A DNA stretch of 64,000 nucleotides, taken from Tetmemena sp. SeJ-2015 (Eukaryota; Ciliophora; Spirotrichea; Sporadotrichida; Oxytrichidae). A program made the position numbers and the translations under genes. Position 1 is the stretch's first letter; each line of letters starts with the position of its first letter. This document shows positions 46,917 through 58,930 of the stretch, piece by piece. Below the pieces are notes generated by a model. It did no database searches. It saw only the letters and a program-made list of their open reading frames with translations, and had not been told where the DNA came from. Location of the stretch: positions 186,001-250,000 of the forward strand of contig JAJKFJ010022070.1 of the NCBI GenBank assembly GCA_027382625.1, written 5' to 3'.

Positions 46917-48131
46917 TCAAGCTAAATGAATAATTCCTCTTTATGTTGATTTAGTAAGGCTATCTTTTGCCTTCCTTTACAGTGATATTGAATCAAGTCT
47001 TCTACACTGGGACTAAGCTCTAGATAATAAATTAAAAACGTTCTATTGCTCGTTGTTGAGTTTCTTATCATAATCTTTGAGGAAAAGATGTTTATTTTGC
47101 TTTTTCATTCTCTATATCTCTTGTTGAAGAAGAATCTGCTAGTTAATTCTTTTGTCTCTTTTGGGAGATAAGATCTTCTTATGAGGTTTATCATATGAGT
47201 ATTTCAAGGAATCATTATTTTGAGTCGAGGTAATTCTGTTACTCTCTTACTTTTCATATCTCGGTTTGTTCTAAGATATTAAATTAAATGCAGATGGCAG
47301 AATCATGCTATTCTATAGATGAATTGGTTTTTAAAGCATTCCATCAGATATATAATGATTTTAAAATTAATTGTTTGAAGATCTAACTTTATTGTGATGA
47401 ACTTAAACAAATGATTTTGCCTGCTGAAGTTAGGTTTGCTGTTCCAGTTAGCTCATTTTGAATTATGCTTCAGCAAGATAGCTTTAGTCGATTTGTTAGT
47501 TTAGGCTTTCAATCTAAACAACACTTAAGTTAAATGAAAAATTATATGAGTAATCTGAGGATCATAGCATCATGAAAAATTTTGATTATTCGCTCTTTTC
47601 ATTTGATTTCGATCGGTGAAAGCTCCAGTATTTTATTAGGCAAGTGAAAAGTTTCTATTCATTGATTGGCCTAAATTATCCTCTATCATAGAGCTCTGAG
47701 TAGCCTCTGCCACTTTATACTTGCTCCTTACAAATGTCTGAGAAAATACAAATTTAAAGTTTTACAGAGAAACTAAATTCATATCGAGTACGCTTTCTTA
47801 CTCTGCATAGTGAGCATCTATTGTGCTTAATGCGTGAGCATGATTCCTCATCGCGTCATTTCAAATTAGGAAAGTAAATTATATTTGAGGTGGCTGCAAC
47901 TGAGTTAAAATAGTAATTAGTTGACGAAAGAGTATTGAGACGCTAACGTTTGATTTGAAAAATATCTCTTGTGATTAGCTTTATGATGTTGTTTGCCACC
48001 CTTCCTGCCTCCTAAGCTTTAAATCATTAAAGTTTGTTAATAAGCTTTAGATAGGTTTTTGAATGCTAGTTCTGTTAGCAAACTAACCTCTCAAGTCTCC
48101 TGCATTTGAACCCTCTCCTCTTGGATGGCAT
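46917..48131 (-). CDS. unassigned coiled-coil / basic protein
   Basis: Starts MPSKRRGFKCRRLERLVC at 48131. Later segments include GRKGGKQHHKANHKRYFS, YLAEAQFKMSQLEQQTQLQQ and SLKYSYDKPHKKILSPKRDK. The basic coiled coil RINQQILLQQEIQRMKKQNK precedes a C-terminus ending TQRGIIHLA at TGA 46917-46919. Several frame changes imply interruptions. The family is not recognised. Confidence 0.5.
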
Positions 48132-48463
48132 GAAGTGTAGCACTATCCCATTATGGATATATTTATTGATCAAACTCAATATAAATTAAAAATGTAGATT
48201 AAATGTTATTTTACTTTTATTTTACTTTAAACTTTTCTTCGAGTTTTATTTAGTTTTTACCTAAATGCTTATAATTAAAGCTTTAAGATATTAACGACAA
48301 ATATAGTGAAATGTTGAAAATAAATTTTACGCTAAGTATATTATTATCTTATCAAAATATATCAAAATTTGCATTAGATTCCAATATCATTAACTCATTG
48401 TTTCCTCTCTATCAATAAATGGGTTAAAGAGTTCTTATAAAATTGAATTTCATAAATTTAAAA

Positions 48464-51020
48464 ATGTCAAGAAGTAAGCCTTATAGAGCAAGACCTACAC
48501 CTGTACTTTAATTCCACTTTATTTTACAAAGATAGGGGTTCATGAATTTGTTTGACCTGACTTAATCCATCAGACTCTATCTGGTGCAAGAAACAGGACC
48601 TACAAAATTAGTCCTGGAGGATACAGAGCATCGAAAATACAAAGTGCAGATAGGATCAGAGGTTACATGTTCATGTGGAGGAGGAAAGCAAGAGCACTGC
48701 GTTCATACTGTAAGCAATTCATTATCCATTTAAAGACTCTTTAGATATTTGCTTTGAATAAAATTTTCAAGATTCCAGATAGTGATCCCTTGCTTTGGCA
48801 ACTTTCCTATATCGACTCAGAGATATCTCGAATTCTTCAGACTAGGATGAGTCAACAGCATCAACAGAGATCAAATCGAAATTAGGAAGAAACTAAAGTA
48901 TCCGGATAAAGTGGCAAAATGACTGATAGTATCTCTATTGCATGCTTTAAATTTTAAGATAAAAGAAAGAAGGTAGAGAGATAAACTTTGGAGGAAGGAT
49001 GAAACTTGTTGCATCTGTTACGATGTCATGAAGCCAGATCATAATCTAACTTATTGCTAGTACGGGTGCGGGAAAATTATTCACACAGAGTGTATAGAAC
49101 CGTATGCAAAGCATAAGATATCAGTTGCTCAGAAGATCACTTGCCCTGTAAGAATTAATTGTTACCTTTAACACAACTTTCAATATAGTTATGCAGAATA
49201 GATTGGGGACCAAATGTTCTTGATGAACTTAAAGAAGAGACTAAGAAATATAGAGAAGAAAAGCAAGAAAAAAGTGACAATGCCAGAAAATCAAGCAAAG
49301 TGGACTCCTAAAATCAAAGAAGCTTTAAATGTTATTGCTGCAAACGAACACTGATTGAAGCAAAATATCAATGCATATTTTGCGCTGTAAGACTCAATTA
49401 GAAAATTTATTTTCTCATAGAATGTTGAAGTATGCAAGCTTTGCTTCAGTGGGAAATACCATGATCATCATGAATTCATGATGAGACCCTCTGCTGATAA
49501 AGATTGGGAGCCAGCTTTTCGAGGAAACGCATCTGCTCATAACAGCGAATATGTTCAGCTAATGCAATAATTACAAACTAGAGAAATTAGGCCAGAAGAT
49601 TACGACATGCTACTCTAATTAGAACAGGCTTCTTAAAAAGTTAACTTATTTTTAAAGTTCCACTTCCAAAATACTTAGTCCAGGCTTATGAAAATTAGTT
49701 TTAGCAAAGTGAGGAGTTCTTAGCTGAGCCAAGACCAATGTGCGCATTTTGCTCTGGAACTATTGAAGATAAAACTAAAGGGTTATCCCTAAAAAACTGC
49801 CATCACTTCTTGCATAAGAACTGCTTGGAGGATATGTTTAGACTTAAGAAAGGGAAATGCTTACTCTGCGATAAACCCATAGTAGATGGATATGAGCGAT
49901 CGCTTCACAACATAAATTATAGAAAGCCTAAAAAGGATCCCAAAAAGAAACTTATAGAGGAAACTAAGCAATAAATTTTACAAGAAATGCAACAAAGAGC
50001 GTAGCCCACTAGCTTTGGAATTTCAGGTGTAGGAATTTAAATGGTAGAGCCGCAGTAGATATATACCTAGAATCCTTTGTATTAATGTTTTAATCACACT
50101 CAATAAGACTTTAGGGTGAGGTAACTTGGGGGTACAAAAGTAAACTTGAATAGAAAGCCTCTTGGAGTATAGAAGCATAGACTCCTACCTGAGTAAACTC
50201 AAGATTTGAATTTTGGACTCTCTGGGCAATAAGTCTTTTAGAATAATCATGGATAGCAGCAATCTTTATCCTTTCAGCAGGCACCCTTATAGTAGAGAAA
50301 TATTACTTAATAATAAGCCCAAAACTAAGCTAATAACTTTCCATCTTCACAATCCAACTTCGGCTTCGAAAGCACTAATTTACTGAGTGTGAATGGAGCC
50401 AGCTAAAGCCAAGGAGAAGAAAACAAACAATCAAAAAATTAGAATAAATAAAACATTAGAAGAGGCTTATCTTAGATGCCTAAAAATTAAATCGCAAATA
50501 ATATTTAAACAACCCTAGGCATTTAACTTAACGAGGTAACTCCTAATTAGCCAATTAGCAGTAACCACTTTGAGCTATTCATGAATAACTAAAATAATGG
50601 GAGAGAAAACTTTGCTCCAAACTAAATGTCAAAAGCTATGAGACTAAACAAAAATAAGCTAAGATTACATAAGGATGTTAATCAATTCAATCAAGCTTAA
50701 GGATAAGTTGAAAATTTGGGAATTATCGCCAATGGTTTAGGCTCATAGAGTCAAATTGATGATGGTCAACAATTCTCTGGTTTTGGTCAAAGATCAAACA
50801 ATCAATAGCAAACTCGTTAAAAGATTGTCAAGAAGCCTCCACGAGCTGCTAGCTTAAGAAATGGCCCTGCAAACTTGCAAAGAGAAGGCTAAAACTAGTT
50901 CACAAATCAATTGAGTTTGAACGCAAGGCAAATTTAAGTTTCAAATAACTAAAGAATCTAACAGCAAGATACAGACGAAGAAAACACTGATAAAATCAAA
51001 TAAGTGAATTGGATCGTGAG
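48464..51020 (+). CDS. ZSWIM2: ZSWIM2-like E3 ubiquitin ligase
   Basis: Starts MSRSKPYRARPTPV. RLYLVQETGPTKLVLED is followed by a SWIM finger (CSCGGGKQEHCVH). The first RING-type finger reads CCICYDVMKPDHNLTYCQYG, then HTECIEPY. A ZZ-type finger reads CYCCKRTLIEAKYQCIFC, then VCKLCFSGKYHDHHEF. The second RING reads CAFCSGTIEDKTKGLSLKNC, then HHFLHKNCLEDMF and CLLCDKPI. SWIM-RING-ZZ-RING is the architecture of ZSWIM2 (MEX), an E3 ligase studied in testis. A long Gln/Asn-rich tail replaces the vertebrate C-terminus. Interruptions lie near 48720, 49150-49190, 49390-49425 and 49630-49660. The end near 51000 is uncertain. Confidence 0.85.
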
Positions 51021-51139
51021 TTGTAGAAATTAGATTTATCTTAATTAAAAGGCTAGAAACATCATCTAGAAGAACATTGTCAGACTTTAAAGAAAAAGTG
51101 GGGGGTGAGATTATAATATAATTAAATAGGAAAAGATTA

Positions 51140-52198
51140 GGTTTTAATTAAATAATGACACCCCATTGGTTTATCACAGATCTCTATAGAGTAATCCAAT
51201 TAACATTAGGTTTTTAATTTTATCTCTAAGCATTATATTAAACACCAATCAATATTAGTTTTAATCTCTATTATCCAATCAGTGATCTCTAATCATTAAG
51301 GCCTCTATTACATCTCTAATTAAGAATTGGGATTTGATCTTATTTCTGCAACCCACGATCCAATTCACTTATTTGATTTTATGTCATATGGTCATGAAGA
51401 TACTACGACATAGAGTAGCAGAGGTGGTGGAAATATTTCGCTTCCTCCAATTGCAAATAACGCAAGGAGATCTACCCAAGCTAGCTCAAATAGTTCAATA
51501 ATTAATTCTAATCAACGTACCAATAGTGCCAGAAATTAAAATAGATAGCCTAATTAATTTGGATCAAGAAGTTAAATACCAGCGACAGTTAATAGAACCA
51601 CTCAATAATTTAATCAAAGATAAGGCTCTAGATAATAATCAGGTCAAGCTATCAACGTATCCTAAGTTTAATAGAGAAGAAATATAGTCTTTTAAATTAT
51701 CTTAAAATTTATATCTTTGACTATGATGAAGAAGAGAAGATGATACCTAGTTAAGAGCAAGATTAAATATGATCTTTGTTAATATTTTTTATGATAATAA
51801 GATAATGAAGAGGAAGAATATTCGAATGAAGCGGCTTCAAATTGGAATAGAATATTTATATTTTAATAAACTTATAGATTTTAAGTGCAAAGCTCAGCTC
51901 AACAAGAGGAAGCTAAAAGAAGAGATGATCTTCTGAGACAGAGGATGCTTTTGGAGGAGGAATTCAAAAATTTGGCGAATAATGGAGCCAAAGATTATTC
52001 TGCTCCAGATGATGAAGAAGAAAAGAGTAGTGAGAATGGATATAATGATGAATAAATTCAAGAAAGAGATGCCAATATTTATTTTTAAGTTATAGTAACC
52101 AAGAGGAATACGAAGATTACAAACGAAATTATCAATAAATGAAGGATTAAAATGATGAATCCAGTAGTGATGATTAAAATGAATAAGAATTCAATTGA
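51140..52198 (+). CDS. unassigned low-complexity acidic protein
   Basis: Clear coding around 51330-51690: LGFDLISATHDPIHLFDF, then SYGHEDTTTQSSRGGGNIS and a Ser/Arg/Gln/Asn-rich stretch. Acidic segments follow (QDNEEEEYSNEAASNWN; DYSAPDDEEEKSSENGY), with a short helix AKRRDDLLRQRMLLEEEFKN. It ends SSSDDQNEQEFN at TGA 52196-52198. Frame breaks near 51700-51830 and 52075-52100 imply interruptions. No family. Confidence 0.5.
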
Positions 52199-52529
52199 TC
52201 TACTTTAGTTGTTTAGTTTAAAAGAATAAAAAAAAATTTACAACCAATTAAACTAAACAACTAAATCAATTTCAATATTTATAGATTCTCGATAGAGATC
52301 ATTTCATCTAGTTAACAATCTAAAGATTAGATCTGAAGAATTGAACCTTCCTCATTTCAGTTTGCTTGCTTTTGAATATTTTCTTTATTTATAGTTTGAT
52401 TCTCTATCTACTCAGAATTATATTTGCTGAGAGATAATTAAGCAAGATTCTTAATTTGATTGAGATTACAGTCACTCAGATTCTTCATTTAAAATTTAAG
52501 AAAATGATTTAAAAAGATTTATTTACCTC

Positions 52530-53230
52530 TTGAGTTGAGTGGATCTCATAGCAGCTCTTTTATCATTAAGAGCCTTTTCATTTTTGCTATAATCATTTTA
52601 CATGGAGTACTAAAGTCCTGAGAGGCTAAGATTATCCGAAGCTAATTTGGTTTAAGGCTTTAGAGTATTTGTGATGATAGGAACCGTTCCTTTAATTTTT
52701 TAAATTTTGACCTGCTCAAAGTTTCTCTGAGGTATTCTATTGATTTATACTTGCTTTTAATTTTCTTATGCATTCTAAAAGTTGAGAGAACTCTTGTTGA
52801 GCATGAAATTGTCCATTAAGAGAGAGGGAGAAACTTTTCTCTTTATCTTGTCCATGTGGAACATCTTCTTTACTTTATCATTTACAGCAACCAAAACTCT
52901 TCTAGGCTGCTACAAAGCTGCTTAATTTGTGAAATTTTAAGAATTTGTTGCTACTTTAGAAGTTTAAAGCTACTCAGATGTCTGTCGCAGCATCTTAGCG
53001 ATGGCCTCATTCTGCAATGGAGTGGAGTCTTGTTCATCAGTTGAATTAGTCACAGTTTGAGCACCAATAGACGATTAAACCTCTTGCAGCTAGAGTATGA
53101 ATTCTCCTGACTCCTTTATTTACCTTCCTATTGGTGAGCTATCATATTCACCATTCACAATATTTCGCTTTCCTTTTAAGTCTGGAGGGGAGTTGTTAAA
53201 TTTGAATTTGAAATGAATTGTAAGAAATTA
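52530..53230 (-). CDS. unassigned Asn/Gln/Lys-rich protein
   Basis: One frame with UAR as Gln runs from RNIVNGEYDSSPIGRQIKE through AIAKMLRQTSEQLQTSK, RRVLVAVNDKVKKMFHMDKI and GTVPIITNTLKPQTKLASDN. It reaches LNDKRAAMRSTQLKR, where a GTAAAT donor begins. The 3' exon (52230-52500) is not resolved. The start codon is not visible; the gene is divergent from the 53274 gene. It is hydrophilic, with no domain recognised. Confidence 0.55.
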
Positions 53231-53273
53231 TCTGAATTATTTATTAAATCGATTTTACTCATTTGGAGAAGAA

Positions 53274-55164
53274 ATGTCTAAACCTGCTGCGTAATCTGCT
53301 TTCTTAATCGAAGATCAAGAACATTTAGCTTACCTTGACCCACCCTCCTCAGATGAAAAGGAAGATCTAAATAACCAAATTGGAGCTTGCTTTGTTACTA
53401 ATCTAGATTTCCCTCTCAAATCTTCTAGTTCAGCTTTGAAACTACTTGATTTCTAAGGGTCGCCAGTTTAGGAGCTCAGAATTAAAACTTCTCTAAATAA
53501 GAAATTCATAGATGGTGAATATTACGCTTCCTGCAACTAGTTCAATAACGATAAGAACCCTATAGAAGAGCCATAGGTAATTAGGAAAAGCTCAGGAGAT
53601 GATGCCTCATAGAGTGCAGCACTTGCGATGGAAGCATTGAACAGCTATCGAAATGGATCAGACTCTACAAATCTTTCACACAGAGATGTTATGCATTAGT
53701 TAAGTGCAGTTTCAAAAGAGAATTAAAAAACTCCAATCACTAATCAGAAGGTCCCTAAGATTTCCTTAAACTTAGCTCTCAGCAATTGCTCAAAAGAGAG
53801 GAGTGCAGGTCTAAACTATTTCAGCTCATTCGATCAAGGACAGGAATCATTTAGAACAACCAGGTAGCAGATTCTCATGGGATAATTGAGTAAGAGATCA
53901 CAACTCAGCACTATTAATAACTAGAGAACCATGCTTTCAAATTCTAAACGATAGAAGAATAATGATCCTAAACTTCAAACTAATTATTCTAAGTTTTAGT
54001 TAATGTTAGCATAAGCAATCTTATAAGTGGAAATAACCCAGCTTTACAATATCAAAGGCAGGCTTAAAATCTCTAAGAGTTCTTAATGAAATCTAATGAG
54101 AAAGCTTAAAATTCTACAGTAAGAAGTGGGTTAACTAGAGCTAACAGAACTGGCTTAAAAAAGCAAAATCTAATGTCCCCATACTTAAGCCATTTCATGA
54201 TGGGAAATAAATCTCCTGAACATACTCAGGCTATTAGAAAAATTCAATTGTTTAATAAGCAAGCTAACTATATGTGCTGATTTTATATTTAATTAGCCTA
54301 AATGAATTCAACTCAAGAATAGCAAATTTATAAGATGACTTAAGGAGACTATATTTAGCAATGCGCTCGTGGAGATTCTGAAGAACATAAAAGAGAATTA
54401 TCGCAGGACTCAGCAAATGTGTAAGGCTTAATGGCATTTGCTTCGCTAGACTATCGCAGACTTGAAGATAACTACAAGTCAAATAATCTAGACTATGCCT
54501 CAAAGATAAATGAACTCGAGAGTGGGGCCTATCAGTTACAAAATTACAACACAAACTTTACGGCTTAAAAAGGAAGTACCTATTTTCAGTCTAATCACAA
54601 AGCAGGGCGTTTTCGCAGTTAACAGATGATGAAGGAGTTAGCCCCTATCAGGCCTCCACGCAGTATCACGGATCTCCTTTGAGATATCAAAACTATAATC
54701 AACTTCTAACAAGCTTCTATGCCAGGAGGGAATGGCACCTTCTTTAACATTCAAGAGAAGTTTCTTCTAAATTGTAGCGGCAGCAAAGATGATGACTACT
54801 GTTGCTTATGAGAAGCAACGAAAAAAGAGTACGAGTCATCATGAGCCAGGATGTTGATGAATAGGCTGATGTTGAACTGATCCTAAGTCAAGGTATCACT
54901 CAAGATACGGGAAAGCACATTCCTAAGAGTAGATCGCATTCGCAGCAATACTTACAAAATACAGCTTAGAGACTGGCCGATGGATCTGTTGAAAGAGGAA
55001 ATATTTTCCAACTATAGAGACAAGGCTTTGGTGTAGGAGAAAAGTTTATTCCAAAAGTGATGAAGGCAAGACATGACGAGATCTCTTTAGAAAGTCTTAG
55101 CATTGAAAGAATTACTACAACAAGCATAAAGTATGATAGCAAAATTTTTATTTAGGAAAGTTGA
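53274..55164 (+). CDS. unassigned Ser/Asn/Gln-rich protein
   Basis: Starts MSKPAAQSAFLIEDQEHLAY. The first ~265 codons are in one frame, then shifts near 54010, 54275, 54680 and 54790 connect further coding pieces: SGNNPALQYQRQAQNLQEF, MAFASLDYRRLEDNYKSNN and IPKSRSHSQQYLQNTAQRL. The C-terminal piece includes VMKARHDEISLESLSIERI, and the gene ends at TGA 55162-55164. It is dominated by Ser, Asn, Gln and Lys and is probably disordered; no domain is recognised. Confidence 0.55.
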
Positions 55165-55289
55165 GTTAGAGGATATAAAACTTATATAGGATTCTTTATC
55201 ATTAAATGGTCATCTGCTATTTTTTATTTATCTTGTAAATATGAGTTTGCAAAGTTCCACTATTTCTTTATGGCAAGTTTTGATTAAAA

Positions 55290-58200
55290 AAATAAAAATG
55301 ATCTTAAAAGCCTTCAAGATCATATTCAACAATTTCAAAAGCTTCTCTAGCACAATTCTTTTGATCATCATCTTTTGTTAATTGAAGAGAGCAATATTTT
55401 GATATTAAGTTCAATAATTCGTCTTCATTTACATTTTAAAATGATAAAAATTTTAAGGTAGGAATGAAGTAACTCTTAGTTAAACTGAATCCGTAGTACC
55501 TTCATAAAGAGAGAATTGAACATCTAAATAATTTCCTTATTCTTAGAGATATCTACTTAAGTCCTCTAACTCATAAAAGTAAGGGTCTATCACTTTCCCA
55601 ATAAACTTATTTATCATTTTAGAAATATAAGAAGGGGTATAAAAAAACTTTTATTCTTGCTGTCTTATTGGATGTTAGAATTTTGTGTTAGAGCTATCAT
55701 TGGTGAGTAAATATTTTTGAAGAAGTTAGTATGAATAGCTTTGTGAATCTGCTCCCTTGAATTACTGAACTTAATTATCATTTTTGTGCTCACATTAAGT
55801 CCTTTGTTGTTGCTGTCCACATCATAATTTAAATTTTGTAGGCTAAATATTTTCATTAAGATTTTCTGGCATTCCCAAATTATCATTTGTGTATCCCCTT
55901 CTATTTAGAGTGACTTCAATTGATCCACTTCTGTAGCACTAGCTCCCTATGATCTATCACCCATTACGCTCAAGTAATAATTGACTCCTTATGCATCTTC
56001 ATTCTTAATAGGATTTTAATCTAATGAATTATTTAATCCTCATTCTGTATATAAATACCCGAGTTGATGGGATAAAAATTGGAAGCTGGTCCTTATTAAG
56101 TTGAAGTTGAAAAATTCTTTTTCTCGTCAGTAATTCTCTGAACTATCCCATAGCCATTCGAGTCAGTATAGAACTTTCCTTAAGTGTTAGTGAAACTTTA
56201 TGCCTCGAATCTTAGCAATTAACTATGATTAATTTTAATGAGAATCTAATAACTACGTCTTGACTTCCTTCTGAGTTGTCTATCCCTGCGAAGAATATAT
56301 CTAATTCAATCTCCTCATAAACGTCATTAGTTTGAGCTATTTCTGAGTTTTGAGTATTTTAAAAGTGAGCTTCTTCACTCTCTCCTAATCTCAAGTTTAG
56401 AGAGGAGTTTAAGATAACTTTTCCATTGTAAAGATTAATCCTCACCACACTCATCATCTTCAATCCTTATTAATTCTAAAAATATAGCACCATCTAACTC
56501 CCAAATCTTCCCTAAAATACATCCTTGTCTGTTAAATCATGATTATAAGGAGCGGAGGAAGAGCCAGTATACATAACATAAGCACCTGCCTAGCTTCCCC
56601 AATTATATTTTCAAAACTCAAAGTTAATTGTTAAACTCTATTCTTATCATCCTCGCTGGCTGTCAAATTCTCAAAGTTAAAGTCTAGATGTCCCGTTTAT
56701 TTAGAAAAGGAAGTATAAGTAAGCCTAACTCTCTCATTTTCTATGGATTAACATAAAATTAGAGAGATTCCTTAAGGGGTGTAGGTTTTACCTCAATCGA
56801 ATTTTGAGGGTCAAAGGTTACTTTGAGAGCAAGTAACCCTTATACTGTAATTCTCTAAGCAATTATAACATCACATTCTTAGTTTCCATCTTAGTTTTTT
56901 ATACAAAAAGCTTCCGCGCTAGCCTTAACAAATTACTAAGAAATGGGATTCCACTGCTAAATAAAAATTTAAATGTCTAGATTTGGATGAGTGAATTTCA
57001 GTTTTGAGTACCAAATTACTTAAGTTGAGGGATTATGAATGAGGAATACAAAATCAGAGCCACCAGTGGGATCTTACTAAGGATTGTATGCTTTTCCATT
57101 AAACTGAGAAACTTTTGGGCACTCATTAATTCGATCACTGGCCTCTGGTGAGCAAAACACAACTTATGAGTTGTCAATGAAGTCCAACTTATTTTGCTTT
57201 AACATTTACTGGACTATCTTTGCAAGAGGATTTTAATTAGATAAATGTAATAAAATTATTAAAGAGGAGGTGTATTCATGTTTATAGCAGTTTTAATTCT
57301 TTACTGATCATAAAGTACAACATACTCTTTTGAAGTTCCAGTAATGGTGTCGTGATGAAGCATCAAGCTCAACTCTTGAGAGAGCATTCTTTGCTTTTGG
57401 TAGCCTTCTTACAGCAATTCTTTAGAAATTAAACATTGGTTTAAATTCAGAGTCTTAATGAGTTTAAAACCATTGCATAGAATAGAGGTTAGAGCTCACA
57501 AAGACAAGTTTTGAAAAATCTCTGATCAGTTTCTTCAAGACGTCTGCTTGTGTAATAGCCTGACCAATAGCTTTCACTGTAAATTTACCTCAGAGGGAGA
57601 AAATCCTCATTTTAAATAGGCAACGTCAGCTTTTATGCTTCAACCTAACTCATTACAGCTTGGTAATATTCACTTACTGTGGAATAGACAAAATTGTATT
57701 TGTTATTGGGTTGAGATTTAACTATGGAAATTATCCCATCCATGAAGTCCCAATTATCTTATGCGTAAACGAAAGAGAAATCATCTCTTTAAAATAAATT
57801 TAAGCTATAAGTTATAATGATTTACTATCTCCCCACATCCATAAAAGATTATTTGTCTTATAAGCTGCGCTGAAACCATCCAGACAGCTAGTTAACTATT
57901 GAGGATTAGCTTTAAAATTATTAAGTTGCTGTGCATAAGAAGATTTTGTATTGGCTGTGTTGAAAAAATTTTGGACTGATATTCCACACACAGCAGAGTA
58001 ATGATGATAGAAGTCATGAGTAAATAAAGGCTAAGAATATGATTGCATATTCAAAAGTATATTTGTGTATAGTGACTAAAATAATATTTCCTGTTTCATC
58101 GATGAAGGTTGGATACCAGAGCATTTCCATTTCTTAGTTTTATATTCTGTAGCTTCTTTCATTGTCAGTTAGCCTGGCAAAGAACAGCGACTGATAGTTC

Positions 58201-58650
58201 ATGTCCAAGAAAAGTTAAGCAGTCGACATTGAGTGGCCAAAGGCATCAATATGCCAAGCTATAGTAGGTCTTATTCCAAAATTTGACATTAGGAATTCGT
58301 GGCCAGTTCTAAAGTTTTCTATCATCTCTAGGAATGTGGGGCAAGCCTCGTCACTCGCTACCCAACCTCCATTTACAAACTCCCATCTACCATCGGAGAC
58401 TAATTACTTGAAATTATTAAAAATATAACCATTAAAACAATTTAATGAAGTTTGTCTTTACCTGATCATTCTAGATGTCCCACCACATTGTGAAGAAGTA
58501 TATCTCAGCATGGTGTACTTTTTAGTTTTAGATTAATCATTCATCAACGCATTATAAACTGAGGTATAAATGCCAGAAACTGCGCTACTAAAGTATTCAT
58601 CTACTGTGTACAGCCAACCCGCATCTTAGTGAAAATTCATACAAATAAAA
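55290..58650 (-). CDS. GH38 alpha-mannosidase, copy A
   Basis: Glycoside hydrolase family 38, a lysosomal-type alpha-mannosidase that trims mannose from N-glycans. Near the 5' end HQDAGWLYTVDEYF matches the metal-binding HSHxDxGWL region. Then HAEIYFFTMWWDIQNDQ, LVSDGRWEFVNGGWVASDEA, and the catalytic-nucleophile box AWHIDAFGHSMSTAQLFLDM. The C-terminal domain shows YTDSNGYGIVQRITDEK and YYLSVMGDRSQGASATE, which is the conserved DRSQG box. A GT-AG intron lies at about 58400-58460. The signal peptide and first His of the metal site are not seen, so the extreme 5' exon is missing or interrupted in the AT-rich 58680-58800 region. The last exons below 55650 are uncertain. Confidence 0.85.
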
Positions 58651-58679
58651 GCGAAAATTAATTGAGAAAGGAAATGATT

Positions 58680-58930
58680 GCCTTGAAACTTAGAACTTTT
58701 TAAGGGGGGAAAAATATAATTTTTCATAAATTTTGAAAAATTTTTGTGAGTCCATTCCAACCACTTAAGAGGAGAAGTGAAAATAATTTTTTTTAAATAG
58801 AAAGGTTGCTTCTCATATCAGAACTTGTTTTGTGAATAAATTTGCTTATTATAATAATTTATGTAATGGAATTTAATACTGAAGCCAATATCCATTAGAG
58901 TAAATCTCCACTCTATCTTAATTTACTATA
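58680..58930. other. AT-rich spacer between the mannosidase copies
   Basis: Low-complexity A/T runs with a GGGGGG run near 58703. No clear coding. It separates the C-terminal end of copy B from the first visible exon of copy A. Confidence 0.5.
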